The translations under genes were made by a program, and so were the position numbers. Below the pieces are notes generated by a model that saw nothing but the letters and a program-made list of their open reading frames with translations, did no database searches and was not told where the DNA came from. Positions 26,311 through 37,535 of a stretch of 64,000 bases of DNA are shown here, piece by piece; the stretch's first letter is position 1, and each line of letters starts with the position of its first letter. Source of the DNA: Myxococcales bacterium (GTDB taxonomy: Bacteria > Myxococcota_A > SURF-8); the NCBI GenBank assembly GCA_003598065.1, contig QZKR01000028.1:62001-126000 (forward strand), written 5' to 3'.

Positions 26311-27501
26311 TCAGCCGTTTTCCTGGCGGATGCGCTGCACCAGCCCCTGGGCGAAATCCAGCGCCAGATCGGCCTGCTCGTAGGTCATCGCCGCAGGGTG
26401 GTCGTTGACCGTGTGATAGTTGATGGGAATGCCCCAGCCGTCCATCGCCACCAGCGACAGCGATTTGAAGCCGGCGAGGGCGAAGGGCAGGACATCGGTG
26501 TGGCCTTTGATGCCGGTTACGCCGATATGGCGAAAACGCTCCTCGGCGCGGATCTGACGACGCGCGAAAACTACCAGCTCCTGGTCGGGGTAGGCCTGGG
26601 GGATCATGACGGCTTCGCTCGTCACCACGTTCACCCGATGGGCGGCGATGCCGTCGAAATTGATGAAGTAGGTCGATTCGGGATCGAAGCGATGGCCGTA
26701 CTCGTCGAGGAACGCCTTGGCCCCGACGAGATTCGGCTCCTCCGCGCCGAAGCCGATGAAATAGAACTCCGTGTCGTCGGGCTTCTCCGCCATGTAACGT
26801 TCGGCGAGGACGAGCGCCGCCGCGACGCCGGAGGCGTTGTCGTTCGCGCCGGGGACGAAAGGTCCGAGCATCCATTCGGCCATCAGCACGGCCGAGATGA
26901 CCAGAATGATCGCGCCCAGCCAGTCCAGCAGCGTGAGGAACGCGCCCGAGCCGCCGAAGGAGACGATGATCGCCACCAGCAGGAGCAGCAACAGACCGAG
27001 GATGGTCGGGGCGAGCGGCCCCAGACCGAGCTTGTCCTCGGCGGTCAGCCGCGCCAGGCGCGGGTGGAAGATGAGCCCCTGGTTGGCCGAGTCGAGGTGC
27101 CCGGAAAAGACGATCGTCCGTTTCGGCCGTTCCGGCCGCCAGCGGCCGATGACGTTGCGCGATTCTCGGCGCGACAACAGCGGCCGCAGCCAGTGCCAGC
27201 GGCAGGTGTATTCGCCGACAAAAGAAACGGTCGCGAAGGCGATCAGCAGAAGCGCCAGGGTAGGGCAGCAGCCGATGAACGCCGCGCCGGTCAGGGCGAT
27301 AATCAGATGCGAAAGCACTACGAAAGGCAAGGACGGCGGCGTTTTGAAGGGTTGGACCGTCGTCTCCAGCCCCAGCGCCTCGAATTTCTCGCGCAGCCAT
27401 GCCGCCGCCGCCGCCTCTTCCGGCGTGCCCGTACCGCGATGGCCGGATTCGCACAGCTTTTCCACGTACGCTTTGATGGCGGGCTGGGGCGCTTCGGTCA
27501 T
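26311..27501 (-). CDS. M28 family zinc peptidase with membrane segments
   Basis: A 396-residue M28 aminopeptidase-like protein. Metal and catalytic residues are present: FSGHLDSANQG (first His and Asp), GANDNASGVAA (bridging Asp), FGAEE (catalytic and ligand Glu), NFDG, and a C-terminal His in NYHTVNDHP. Hydrophobic stretches near 60-95 and 165-210 flank the active-site regions, so the enzyme is probably membrane-bound. This is unusual for classical M28 exopeptidases but seen in some membrane homologues. No signal peptide. The gene stands alone between the TIGR02147 region and rpoZ. Substrate unknown. Confidence 0.88.
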   Translation of the reverse strand: MTEAPQPAIKAYVEKLCESGHRGTGTPEEAAAAAWLREKFEALGLETTVQPFKTPPSLPFVVLSHLIIALTGAAFIGCCPTLALLLIAFATVSFVGEYTCRWHWLRPLLSRRESRNVIGRWRPERPKRTIVFSGHLDSANQGLIFHPRLARLTAEDKLGLGPLAPTILGLLLLLLVAIIVSFGGSGAFLTLLDWLGAIILVISAVLMAEWMLGPFVPGANDNASGVAAALVLAERYMAEKPDDTEFYFIGFGAEEPNLVGAKAFLDEYGHRFDPESTYFINFDGIAAHRVNVVTSEAVMIPQAYPDQELVVFARRQIRAEERFRHIGVTGIKGHTDVLPFALAGFKSLSLVAMDGWGIPINYHTVNDHPAAMTYEQADLALDFAQGLVQRIRQENG

Positions 27502-27565
27502 GATTTTCTCCTCGGCGTGGCGATTCGCCCTACCCTAGCATATCGGCGGCGTTGCGCAAGCGACT

Positions 27566-27589
27566 TTCCCCTTACAGTTCCCCTTACAG
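27566..27589. repeat. 12-bp direct repeat (two copies)
   Basis: TTCCCCTTACAG occurs twice in tandem (27566-27577, 27578-27589) between the M28 gene and the rpoZ promoter. Possible binding site or slippage product. Confidence 0.6.
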
Positions 27590-27642
27590 TTGCGCCGGCG
27601 CGGCGGACAATTTTTTCCTTGCCCTCATGGCGAGTTTTTTAC

Positions 27643-27670
27643 TTGCATTTTTCACTTTGCTCCCTAGTAT
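27643..27670 (+). promoter_or_regulatory. promoter for rpoZ-eno
   Basis: TTGCAT at 27643-27648 and TAGTAT at 27665-27670, spacing 16 bp. Start near 27677, about 58 nt before the rpoZ ATG. Confidence 0.55.
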
Positions 27671-27734
27671 GGTTCCGTCTACGGGCGGGGCATTGACCGC
27701 CCTGTTATTTTGTCACCAGGAGGAACCCTGAACC

Positions 27735-29263
<1,529 letters not shown>

Positions 29264-29301
29264 ACGTCCGGCGGCCGGTCGGGCTGCTTGAGGAAGCTAT
29301 G

Positions 29302-29327
29302 GGAAGCGCGCCGTTCGGCGCGCTTCC
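29302..29327 (+). terminator. hairpin after eno
   Basis: Perfect 11-bp stem GGAAGCGCGCC (29302-29312) and its complement (29317-29327), GTTC loop, weak T-run. Likely the rpoZ-eno terminator. Confidence 0.65.
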
Positions 29328-29345
29328 GCGTTTCGGGGACTGATC

Positions 29346-30155
29346 ATGGAGAACTCCACGATGAAATCGCGCCTTGTTTCCTGCGCGCCATCGACGACGG
29401 AAATTCTGCTGCTTTTAGGCCTCGCCGAGCGGATTGTCGGCGTCGATGCCGTCAGCGCCGCGCTTCCCGGGGCCGGACCCTGGACCGTCGTCGGCCCCTG
29501 GGACAACGTCGATGTCGGCAAGATCGAAGCGCTTAAGCCCGATCTGGTCATCATCACCGACACCGTTCCGGGCGCGGACGCCGTCATCGATCATGCGGAA
29601 GAATTGGGTCTGCCGCTGCTGACCCTGCACAGCGAGCGTTTCGACGACCTGCTCGCCGATGTCTTCACCATCGGCGCCGAGACCGGCGAGGAAGAAGCCG
29701 CGCGGGCGATCGTCGCCGAAATGCACGAACGGGCCAAGCGCCTTGCCGCCCAGGCGTCGCACGTCGGCGAGCCGTTGCGGGTTTACGTGGAGCTTTTCCC
29801 CAACCCTTTCGTGACCATCGGCAGCCAGAACTGGATCGCCGACATGCTTAAGAAGGCCGGCGCGGTCAACCTTTTCGCCGATATTCCGAATCCGACTTTC
29901 GTCACCGAGAATCAGGAAATCATCGACCGCGATCCGGAGGCGGTTTTCATCTGCTGGGCCGGTCAGGGCGACGATCCGAGCGGTCTCGATGCGGATTCCA
30001 TTCTAACCCGCAAGGGCTGGCAGGGAATGTCGGCCGTCCGCCGTAAACAAGTGCATTTTTTGCCGGAAAGTCTGTTCAATTTTCCCGGACCGCGCCTTTT
30101 CGACGGATTGGAACTGCTCATCCGTCTCGTCGCCCGGGCCGGGGCGGAACGTTGA
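29346..30155 (+). CDS. cobalamin-binding-protein-like (BtuF fold), no signal peptide
   Basis: A 269-residue protein of the BtuF/helical-backbone substrate-binding family. Features are RLVSCAPSTTEILLLLGL at the start, KPDLVIITD, FVTIGSQNWIADMLKKAGAVN, the VTENQEIIDRDPEAVFI block, and RLFDGLELL near the end. BtuF proteins bind corrinoids for ABC import. Here no signal peptide or lipobox is present from either candidate start (29346 or in-frame 29361), so the product should be cytosolic, perhaps in corrinoid handling or salvage. No transporter genes adjoin. An overlooked upstream signal sequence is unlikely because the eno terminator lies there. Confidence 0.8.
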   Translation: MENSTMKSRLVSCAPSTTEILLLLGLAERIVGVDAVSAALPGAGPWTVVGPWDNVDVGKIEALKPDLVIITDTVPGADAVIDHAEELGLPLLTLHSERFDDLLADVFTIGAETGEEEAARAIVAEMHERAKRLAAQASHVGEPLRVYVELFPNPFVTIGSQNWIADMLKKAGAVNLFADIPNPTFVTENQEIIDRDPEAVFICWAGQGDDPSGLDADSILTRKGWQGMSAVRRKQVHFLPESLFNFPGPRLFDGLELLIRLVARAGAER

Positions 30156-30208
30156 GAGCGGCGAACCGTCGGCCAGGCTAAAAGCATTGAAAATACCGTA
30201 CTTTTTGC

Positions 30209-30238
30209 TTGACTTTTCAAGTAGTGGAAAAATATAAT
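30209..30238 (+). promoter_or_regulatory. sigma70 promoter for zapA
   Basis: TTGACT at 30209-30214 and a perfect TATAAT at 30233-30238, spacing 18 bp. Start near 30245, about 50 nt before zapA; it could also supply the downstream RNA and rny. Confidence 0.8.
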
Positions 30239-30296
30239 ACCCCTCGGTAAAGGGCTGAAGTTTCAAGGAGATAGTGGCCTAAAGGACCATCAGCTT

Positions 30297-30602
30297 GTGA
30301 GAAAGATGGTTGAGCTGGACATTGGCGGCCAGCGCTACCGGATCGCCAGCCCCTACGATTCGAACTACGTCGAGGAATTGGCGGCGTATCTGAATGCGAA
30401 GCTGGACGCCATCCAGAAGGGGTCGTCGGCCCGCCTGGCTCCCCAGGCGATGGTTCTGGTGGCCCTGGACGTCGTGGACGAGTATTTCAAGGCCAAGGCG
30501 GCCCAAGTCCAGCTCAGAGACGATCTCCGCCAGCGCCTGGACGCCGTAATCGGCAAGATCGACCGCTATCTCTCTCAATCGCGCGAGCCCGGCGCAAAAT
30601 AG
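30297..30602 (+). CDS. zapA: cell division protein ZapA
   Basis: A 101-residue ZapA, which cross-links FtsZ filaments at the division ring. It shows VELDIGGQRYRIASPYD at the N-terminus, YVEELAAYLNAKLD in the core and a C-terminal helix that forms the coiled coil in the dimer. The start is either GTG 30297, with AGGA eleven bases upstream, or ATG 30306; neither has an ideal site. Followed by 288 bp and then rny, with a 6S-like RNA between. zapA next to 6S RNA is a recurring bacterial arrangement. Confidence 0.9.
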   Translation: MRKMVELDIGGQRYRIASPYDSNYVEELAAYLNAKLDAIQKGSSARLAPQAMVLVALDVVDEYFKAKAAQVQLRDDLRQRLDAVIGKIDRYLSQSREPGAK

Positions 30603-30661
30603 GGCGTACCCCGCCGGAGGGCGGTTTGTCGATAGAGCGACTGTTCGCGGTCGTGCAGAGT

Positions 30662-30836
30662 AGAGGTTAGAGCCCCCATCCCCGGCTCCGCCGGATGATG
30701 ATACGAGCCCTTGTGGCGCATTGGGAGCGGCGATCTTCCGCCCGCAAAGCATGCGCTCCTCCGCACTGCCGAAGCGACAAACGCCATAAACCGACGGCAG
30801 GGTGTCGGCGTTGACGCCGGGATTCTTCAAAACTCT
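30662..30836 (+). ncRNA. ssrS: candidate 6S RNA
   Basis: The zapA-rny interval folds by eye into a long rod of about 175 nt, the size of 6S RNA. Paired parts from outside in are 30662-30668 with 30831-30836 (one bulge), CCCGGC (30681-30686) with GCCGGG (30816-30821), then a large two-sided internal loop (about 24 and 26 nt). Beyond that come TTGTGGCG (30711-30718) with CGCCATAA (30782-30789) and the tip GGAGCG (30724-30729) with CGCTCC (30754-30759). A big central bubble between two helices is the defining 6S architecture, mimicking an open promoter for sigma70 polymerase. GTGGCGC and AGCATGC words also occur in E. coli 6S. Ends are approximate. Confidence 0.5.
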
Positions 30837-30890
30837 CCCGGTGTTGCCCGCCGGCATTTGGATATAACCCTTGAGCGGAAGGAGTCTGCA

Positions 30891-32450
<1,560 letters not shown>

Positions 32451-32486
32451 GCCGGCGGCCGCATCCGGACCGGCAGGCGGGGACGC

Positions 32487-33284
32487 ATGCGCATCTTGTT
32501 CATAGGGGACGTTTTCAGCAAGGCCGGCCGCCGGGCGGTGAGCCATTTTCTGCCGCTCCTGGTGCGCGAGCGCGGCGTGGATTTCGTCGTCGCCAACGTG
32601 GAGAATCTGAGCGGCGGCAAGGGCGTGGATCAGGAGCGGTTTCGCGAAGTCCTCAAGTGCGGCGTGCACGTCGGCACCACCGGCAACCACGTCTGGCAGA
32701 ACAAGGACGTCTTCTCGTTCATCGACCAGGAGCCGCGCCTCGTCCGTCCGGCCAACTTCCCCGAGCCGAACCCCGGCCGCGGCTGGACGATTCAGCGCAG
32801 CGCCGACGGCACGCCCGTCGCCGTCATCAACCTCGTCGGCCGAATCTTCATGGCCCCCAACGACTGCCCCTTCCGCCGCATCGACGCCGTTCTCGCCGAG
32901 CTCGACCGCCAGCCCGAGCCGGTGCGCGTGCGGCTCCTCGATTTCCACGCCGAGGCGACCAGCGAGAAGCAGGCCCTGAGCTACTACCTCGACGGCCGGG
33001 TGAGCGCCGTCCTCGGCACGCACACCCACGTGCAGACGGCCGACGAACGGATTTTACCCAGGGGTACGGCGGCCATTTCCGACGTCGGCATGACGGGCCC
33101 GCACGATTCGGTGATCGGCGTGGTCAAGGAAACGATTATCGAGCATTTCTATTCGGGCCGGCCGGCCGGCTTCACCCCCGCCAAGCGCGACGCGCGGCTG
33201 CATGGCGCGCTTCTGGAGGTCAACGCAGCGACCGGTCGGGCGACGGCCATCGAACGCATCGCCCTGGTGATGAACGAGGATTGA
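32487..33284 (+). CDS. ymdB: YmdB-family metallophosphoesterase
   Basis: A 265-residue TIGR00282-family phosphodiesterase. Metal motifs are complete: GDVFSKAGR, ANVENLSGG, TTGNHVWQN, LDFHAEATSEK and GTHTHVQT. Bacillus YmdB hydrolyses 2',3'-cyclic nucleotides, affects biofilm and motility, and is adjacent to rny there as well. It lies 36 bp after rny and 12 bp before tyrS, so the three are probably one transcript. Start MRILFIGDVF fits the family. Confidence 0.92.
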   Translation: MRILFIGDVFSKAGRRAVSHFLPLLVRERGVDFVVANVENLSGGKGVDQERFREVLKCGVHVGTTGNHVWQNKDVFSFIDQEPRLVRPANFPEPNPGRGWTIQRSADGTPVAVINLVGRIFMAPNDCPFRRIDAVLAELDRQPEPVRVRLLDFHAEATSEKQALSYYLDGRVSAVLGTHTHVQTADERILPRGTAAISDVGMTGPHDSVIGVVKETIIEHFYSGRPAGFTPAKRDARLHGALLEVNAATGRATAIERIALVMNED

Positions 33285-33296
33285 GGCGAAAAGGTC

Positions 33297-34490
33297 ATGC
33301 TTCCGGCGAAACAGCAGCTGGCCGAACTGAAGCGCGGCGTCGTCGATTTTTACGTCGAGGAGGAACTGGTCGGAAAACTCGAACGCGCCGTGCGCACGGG
33401 CAAACCGTTGCGCGTCAAGTGCGGCTTCGATCCGACCGCCCCCGACCTGCACCTCGGCCACACGGTCGTGCTCAACAAGATGCGCCAGTTCCAGCAGTTC
33501 GGCCACACGGTGATCTTCCTGATCGGCGACTTCACGGGCATGATCGGCGATCCGACGGGAAAGACGGCGACGCGGCCCATCCTCACGCGCGAGCAGATCG
33601 AGGCGAACGCTTTAACCTACAAGAACCAGGTATTCAAGATCCTCGATCCCGAGAAGACGGAGGTCCGCTTCAACAGCGAATGGTTTTCCGTCATGCCGGC
33701 GGCGCGGCTGATCGAACTGGCCTCCACCTACAACGTGGCGCGCATGTTCGAACGCGAGGATTTCCGCTCGCGCTTCCGCGAGGGGCGCAGCATCGCCATT
33801 CACGAATTCCTCTATCCGATCGTTCAGGCCTACGATTCCGTGGCCCTCGAAGCCGACGTCGAACTCGGCGGCCACGATCAGGTGTTCAATCTGCTGGTCG
33901 GCCGCGACGTGATGCGCGCGCTCGATCTGGAGCCGCAGGTGGTGATGACCGTGCCGCTCTTGGAAGGCACCGACGGCGTCAACAAGATGTCCAAGTCGCT
34001 GGGCAACTACATCGGCATCGACGAGGCGGCGGAAGACATTTACGGCAAGACGATGAGCATCTCCGACGAGATGATGTGGAAATATTACGAACTGCTGTCG
34101 GAGAAGCCGAGCGAGGAAATCCGCCGTTTGAAGGACGACGTGGCGGGCGGACGCAACCCGATGGAGGCGAAGCTGCTGCTCGCCGCCGAGTTCGTCCGGC
34201 GCTTCAAGGGGGAAACCGCCGTGGCCGAAGCCGAGGCGGCGTTCCGCAAGCCGCAGGTCATGGCCGAGGAGCGGACGATCGCGCTCGCCGAGGACCGCGT
34301 CTGGCTGCCGAAGCTGCTGGTGGAGCTGGGTTTCGTTTCCTCCAACGGCGAGGGGCGGCGCATGATCCAGCAGGGCGCGGTGTCCATCGACGAGGCGCGC
34401 ATCGACCGCGCCGATCTGGAGCTGACGCGCGGCTTTTCGGGGCTGATCCGTTGCGGCAAGCGCCGCTTCGCCCAGGTGCGGCTGACCTGA
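33297..34490 (+). CDS. tyrS: tyrosyl-tRNA synthetase
   Basis: A 397-residue class I synthetase. HIGH-like motif is [12 protein letters not shown], with [12 protein letters not shown] and the KMSKS motif in [12 protein letters not shown]. The last 60 residues form an S4 RNA-binding domain ([15 protein letters not shown]). The sequence fits the TyrZ-like bacterial subgroup rather than the E. coli TyrS type, but this is recollection of family patterns. Downstream gene of the rny-ymdB-tyrS run. No good terminator was seen after it. Confidence 0.96.
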   Translation: MLPAKQQLAELKRGVVDFYVEEELVGKLERAVRTGKPLRVKCGFDPTAPDLHLGHTVVLNKMRQFQQFGHTVIFLIGDFTGMIGDPTGKTATRPILTREQIEANALTYKNQVFKILDPEKTEVRFNSEWFSVMPAARLIELASTYNVARMFEREDFRSRFREGRSIAIHEFLYPIVQAYDSVALEADVELGGHDQVFNLLVGRDVMRALDLEPQVVMTVPLLEGTDGVNKMSKSLGNYIGIDEAAEDIYGKTMSISDEMMWKYYELLSEKPSEEIRRLKDDVAGGRNPMEAKLLLAAEFVRRFKGETAVAEAEAAFRKPQVMAEERTIALAEDRVWLPKLLVELGFVSSNGEGRRMIQQGAVSIDEARIDRADLELTRGFSGLIRCGKRRFAQVRLT

Positions 34491-34520
34491 GCGAATTTGC
34501 TGTCTCGGGATCGCATCTTT

Positions 34521-34529
34521 TGCTATAAT
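34521..34529 (+). promoter_or_regulatory. extended -10 promoter for the Cys-rich lipoprotein
   Basis: TGC-TATAAT at 34521-34529, an extended -10 element. The -35 region is poor, as is common with extended -10 promoters. Start near 34536, about 100 nt before the ATG. Confidence 0.6.
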
Positions 34530-34636
34530 TGCAGCCACTTGCATAGTTCGAGGGGCCGGCGGCGATGTCGAACGAAAGCGCGTCGGAATGATGATTTGGG
34601 CATGAATTCGGGGCATTGAAAAAGGAGAAGGAAAGT

Positions 34637-35257
34637 ATGACCAAGAAACTGGCGTTCGTGTTGGCGATGACGATGTTGGCGGGGCTGGCTTTCGTGGCCG
34701 GCTGCGACAGTGTGAGCGATTTCACCGAGGCCGACGAAAACGTGCCCTGCGGCCGCTACTGCATCAAGTGTGGTGATTGCAAGGACCAGGGCGAAGGCTA
34801 CGTCAAGGAACTTCTGGATTACACCTGCGCCATCGACGAACTCGGCATGGTCTGCCAGGAAGCGTGCGACGCGGGCAGCATCATCGACCAGGCCGATTTC
34901 GGGGCGAACGTCGAGGCCGCCGAGGCCGAGTTCGGCATGAAGGTCACCGATCCCAAGTTCACCTGCGAGGAATTCGGCCTGGCCACCGTCACCGGCGAGG
35001 TCGAAGGGCCCTGCCTGCGTTTCTGCGCCAAGTGCGTGGAATGCTCCGGGCAGGTTTCCTCCGCCGCCGCCGACTGGTGCGCCAAGGAGGGCGGCTTGCC
35101 CTGCGTCGAGGCTTGCGTGAACGGCTTCGAGGACTACGTGCAGACATTCGAGGATATGGCCAAGGAAAACACGGAAGGCATCGAGACCATCAGCGACGTC
35201 GATTGCACCGACTGGGAAGCGACCTTGGAGAAGACCGGCGATGTGCCGGAGTTCTAA
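34637..35257 (+). CDS. Cys-rich lipoprotein with internal duplication
   Basis: Unrecognised 206-residue lipoprotein. Signal peptide ends at lipobox AFVAGC (Cys23). The mature part is two repeats with eight cysteines each: Cys38, 42, 45, 48, 64, 73, 77, 110, and Cys126, 130, 133, 136, 148, 156, 160, 190. Both start Pro-Cys-x3-Cys-x2-Cys-x2-Cys and end Cys-x3-Cys plus a distant Cys, about 88 residues apart. The spacing could form disulfide knots in the envelope or bind metal or an iron-sulfur cluster. ATG 34637 is preferred (AAGGAG nine bases upstream, signal peptide begins there) over a TTG seven codons earlier. Monocistronic, with its own promoter and terminator. Confidence 0.82.
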   Translation: MTKKLAFVLAMTMLAGLAFVAGCDSVSDFTEADENVPCGRYCIKCGDCKDQGEGYVKELLDYTCAIDELGMVCQEACDAGSIIDQADFGANVEAAEAEFGMKVTDPKFTCEEFGLATVTGEVEGPCLRFCAKCVECSGQVSSAAADWCAKEGGLPCVEACVNGFEDYVQTFEDMAKENTEGIETISDVDCTDWEATLEKTGDVPEF

Positions 35258-35273
35258 GCCTGTAGCGATGCTG

Positions 35274-35305
35274 AAAAGGCCGGGGGCGATTCCCCGGCCT
35301 TTTTT
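35274..35305 (+). terminator. intrinsic terminator of the Cys-rich lipoprotein gene
   Basis: GGCCGGGG (35278-35285) pairs with CCCCGGCC (35292-35299), loop GCGATT, preceded by four A and followed by six T. Confidence 0.92.
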
Positions 35306-35403
35306 GTCTGCGCGCCGTGGGACCCGATGACATTCGACACGGCTTTGAAAACAGCCGCCGTTTCCCGATAGAAAACGCTGAACCGCCGCGGGAGGATCCG
35401 GGA

Positions 35404-35802
35404 ATGATCAGGGTGATGAAACAGTTTTCGGTGTTTCTGCCGAACAAGCCGGGCGAGCTGCGCAAGCTGCTTTTGAAGGTGCGCAAGATGAATCTCACCG
35501 CCGCCGCCACCTTCGCCTCGCGGGACGGCGCGATCATGCGGCTGGTGCCGCAGGACAAAGGCAGTTTCGAGAACGTCCTGAAACACGAGCGCGTCTCCTA
35601 CAGCAAGGAGGACGTGGTGATGGCCTCGATCGAGGACGAGCCCGGCGGCCTGCTTCGCGTCCTGACCACGCTGCAGCAGGCTCACGTCAACATCGAGGGC
35701 CTGTACATCGTCGGCGGGCACGAGAACGGCAAGACGCACTGCATGATCCAGGCCGACGACGTCGAGCGGGCGGTCGGCGCCCTCTCCGGCGGAAAGCGAT
35801 AA
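35404..35802 (+). CDS. tandem ACT-domain protein
   Basis: A 132-residue protein made of two ACT-like domains: VFLPNKPGELRKLLLKVRK in the first and SIEDEPGGLLRVLTTLQQA with HVNIEGLYIVG in the second. ACT domains bind amino acids or similar small ligands and usually regulate metabolism; free-standing tandem-ACT proteins of this length are common in anaerobes and deltaproteobacteria. Start at 35404 follows GGAGG; the longer frame from 35317 crosses non-conserved sequence. It precedes the PAS protein by 33 bp, so a small ligand-sensing operon is likely. Ligand unknown. Confidence 0.85.
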   Translation: MIRVMKQFSVFLPNKPGELRKLLLKVRKMNLTAAATFASRDGAIMRLVPQDKGSFENVLKHERVSYSKEDVVMASIEDEPGGLLRVLTTLQQAHVNIEGLYIVGGHENGKTHCMIQADDVERAVGALSGGKR

Positions 35803-35835
35803 TCCGCTTCCGATTCCGATTGCAAGGCAAGCGCC

Positions 35836-36177
35836 ATGAACTCCATGGAATGGTCCGAGTCCGTTCCCGTCGCCGTCACGGTCTGCGATGCGGACGGGGT
35901 CATCGTCTACATGAACGAGAAGTCGGCGGCGGCCTTCACGAAGTACGGCGGCAAGGCGCTGGTGGGGAAGAATCTGCTTGACTGCCACCCCGAGCCGGCC
36001 CGCACGCGGTTGCGCGAATTGCTCGCCGAGCCGAAAGTCAATGCCTACACCATCGAGAAAAACGGCGTCCGGAAGCTGATCCATCAAGCCCCGTGGTACG
36101 ATGGCGGCGCGTTCGCCGGGCTCGTGGAGCTCTCCATCGAACTGCCGCCGGAGCTGCCGCATTTCGTCCGCAAATGA
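35836..36177 (+). CDS. single PAS-domain protein
   Basis: A 113-residue free-standing PAS domain. It shows VPVAVTVCDADGVIVYMNEKSA, LVGKNLLDCHPEPAR and IEKNGVRKLIHQAPWY, a conserved small-PAS family I recognise from anaerobes. There is no attached kinase, cyclase or helix-turn-helix, so it must act through a partner or as a ligand or redox sensor. Located 33 bp after the ACT protein and convergent with the lipoprotein at 36196. Confidence 0.85.
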   Translation: MNSMEWSESVPVAVTVCDADGVIVYMNEKSAAAFTKYGGKALVGKNLLDCHPEPARTRLRELLAEPKVNAYTIEKNGVRKLIHQAPWYDGGAFAGLVELSIELPPELPHFVRK

Positions 36178-36195
36178 GCGGGTGAAAGCGACGGC

Positions 36196-37488
36196 TCAGC
36201 GCCGCGCTTCGGGATCGATGATGTCGCTGGCGTAGCCGGTGAGTTCCACGTAACCCACGCCGCCGACGTTCGTTTCGCCGCGCCGTCCCTGGACCGTGAC
36301 GCTCCCCTCCCAGTAGTTCTGCGCGGGATTGACCATCTCCTGGTCGGCGACGCCCGTTTCGAGGCGAAGCTCCCAGTCCATCTGCGGAATGAGGATGTCC
36401 CAATTCTGCGGATAGACGCCGTCCGTGTGCGGGCTCTCCCATTGCGAAAGCGCCTCGATGTCGAAGCCGTCGAGCCCCTCGATCCATGTCGCCTGCCCAT
36501 TGGGATCGAAGATCGTTCCCGCCTTCTCCACCACCACGTCGTCCCAGCTTCGGAAGATAAAGAGCATGATCTCCCAACCGTCGTCGAACTGCATGCTCCA
36601 CCAGTCCCAGCCTTTGAACTGGCCCACGGAGAATTCGCCCCACTGATGATCCATCCAGGCGAGACCCGTCACGTCTTCGGCAGTCCCGGCGGGCGGAACG
36701 AGCGTCCCCTCGGCCGACATGCGGGTGTAGGAGTAATAGTAGGAAGTCCCGCCCGTATCGGACATCGGGATGATTCCGTCCGTGCCGTGAAGGGCCGGCC
36801 GTTTCTGGGGTTTCAACGTAAGGTCGATCATGTAGAGGTCGCGATCGGGGGCCTCCGGGTCCGGGATGCGGCCCGTAATCCGGTCTTCCCCGGCGTCGAT
36901 CTCGATCCGGCAATCGAGGATCTCCAGACGAGCGGGCTCGGCCTGCCACTCGTTTTTTCGCGTCGTAATCCCCTGCGTGTAATCATGCCTGCGCGCCGTC
37001 TCATCCGTCACGGCTACATGACACATGTAGCCCAGCGTCTCCGGCGGGGCGACGAGATACTGGAAAATCGTCAGTTGGAAACCGAAGGTTCCCCCGGCGG
37101 ACGTTTGCAGGTGCCCCGTGTAGTACCACCATTCCGACTCCTCGGCGTGCGGTCCGGCGTCGCGCGGGAAAACGACCGTCGTCGGCAGGCATTCCCCGTA
37201 GTTGCAGAAGGCGCCGCTCGGGCAGGGAGTTCGCGTCTCGCGTCCGTCGGTACAGGCCACGACGGTTTCGCCGTCGCAGACAGGAGCGGAGGACGATTCG
37301 CAGGACGACGAATCGACGTCGTCGCTTTCGGCGTCGCCATCGGTTTCGGTATCGCCGTCGGTCTCGGCGTCGCCGCCGTCATTTTCGCCGCAGGCCGCCA
37401 GTGCGCCGGCCAGGAGAGCCAGGGCAAAAAATAGGCTCCGCAACTTTCGGTTCGCGCCTGCTCGCCCGTTTTCCGATCTCATCGCCAT
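36196..37488 (-). CDS. AttH/CrtC-like lipocalin-type lipoprotein (COG5621-like)
   Basis: A 430-residue lipoprotein. Lipobox is ALAAC; an Asp-Gly-Asp/Thr linker and a small Cys-rich module (PVCDGETVVACTDGRE) follow. The main domain matches the secreted-hydrolase-like AttH family, also related to hydroxyneurosporene synthase CrtC: SEWWYYTGHLQT, FGFQLTIFQ, AWMDHQWGEF, WDWWSMQFDDGWEIMLF. AttH proteins usually accompany a lipoprotein-export-type ABC system, which is absent here. ATG 37488 sits after AAAGG; ATG 37482 is an alternative. It follows the SDR gene by 47 bp on the same strand. Actual activity unknown; 'hydrolase' is only a family label. Confidence 0.82.
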   Translation of the reverse strand: MAMRSENGRAGANRKLRSLFFALALLAGALAACGENDGGDAETDGDTETDGDAESDDVDSSSCESSSAPVCDGETVVACTDGRETRTPCPSGAFCNYGECLPTTVVFPRDAGPHAEESEWWYYTGHLQTSAGGTFGFQLTIFQYLVAPPETLGYMCHVAVTDETARRHDYTQGITTRKNEWQAEPARLEILDCRIEIDAGEDRITGRIPDPEAPDRDLYMIDLTLKPQKRPALHGTDGIIPMSDTGGTSYYYSYTRMSAEGTLVPPAGTAEDVTGLAWMDHQWGEFSVGQFKGWDWWSMQFDDGWEIMLFIFRSWDDVVVEKAGTIFDPNGQATWIEGLDGFDIEALSQWESPHTDGVYPQNWDILIPQMDWELRLETGVADQEMVNPAQNYWEGSVTVQGRRGETNVGGVGYVELTGYASDIIDPEARR

Positions 37489-37535
37489 TCCGCCTTTCCC
37501 TGGATTCTCATGCCCGGGATAAACGATTTCGCCGC

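Noticed and set aside
30711-30890. N-terminal extension of rny
   Set aside because: It would precede the membrane anchor with 60 unrelated residues; GTG 30891 has a strong AGGAG site and gives the normal length.
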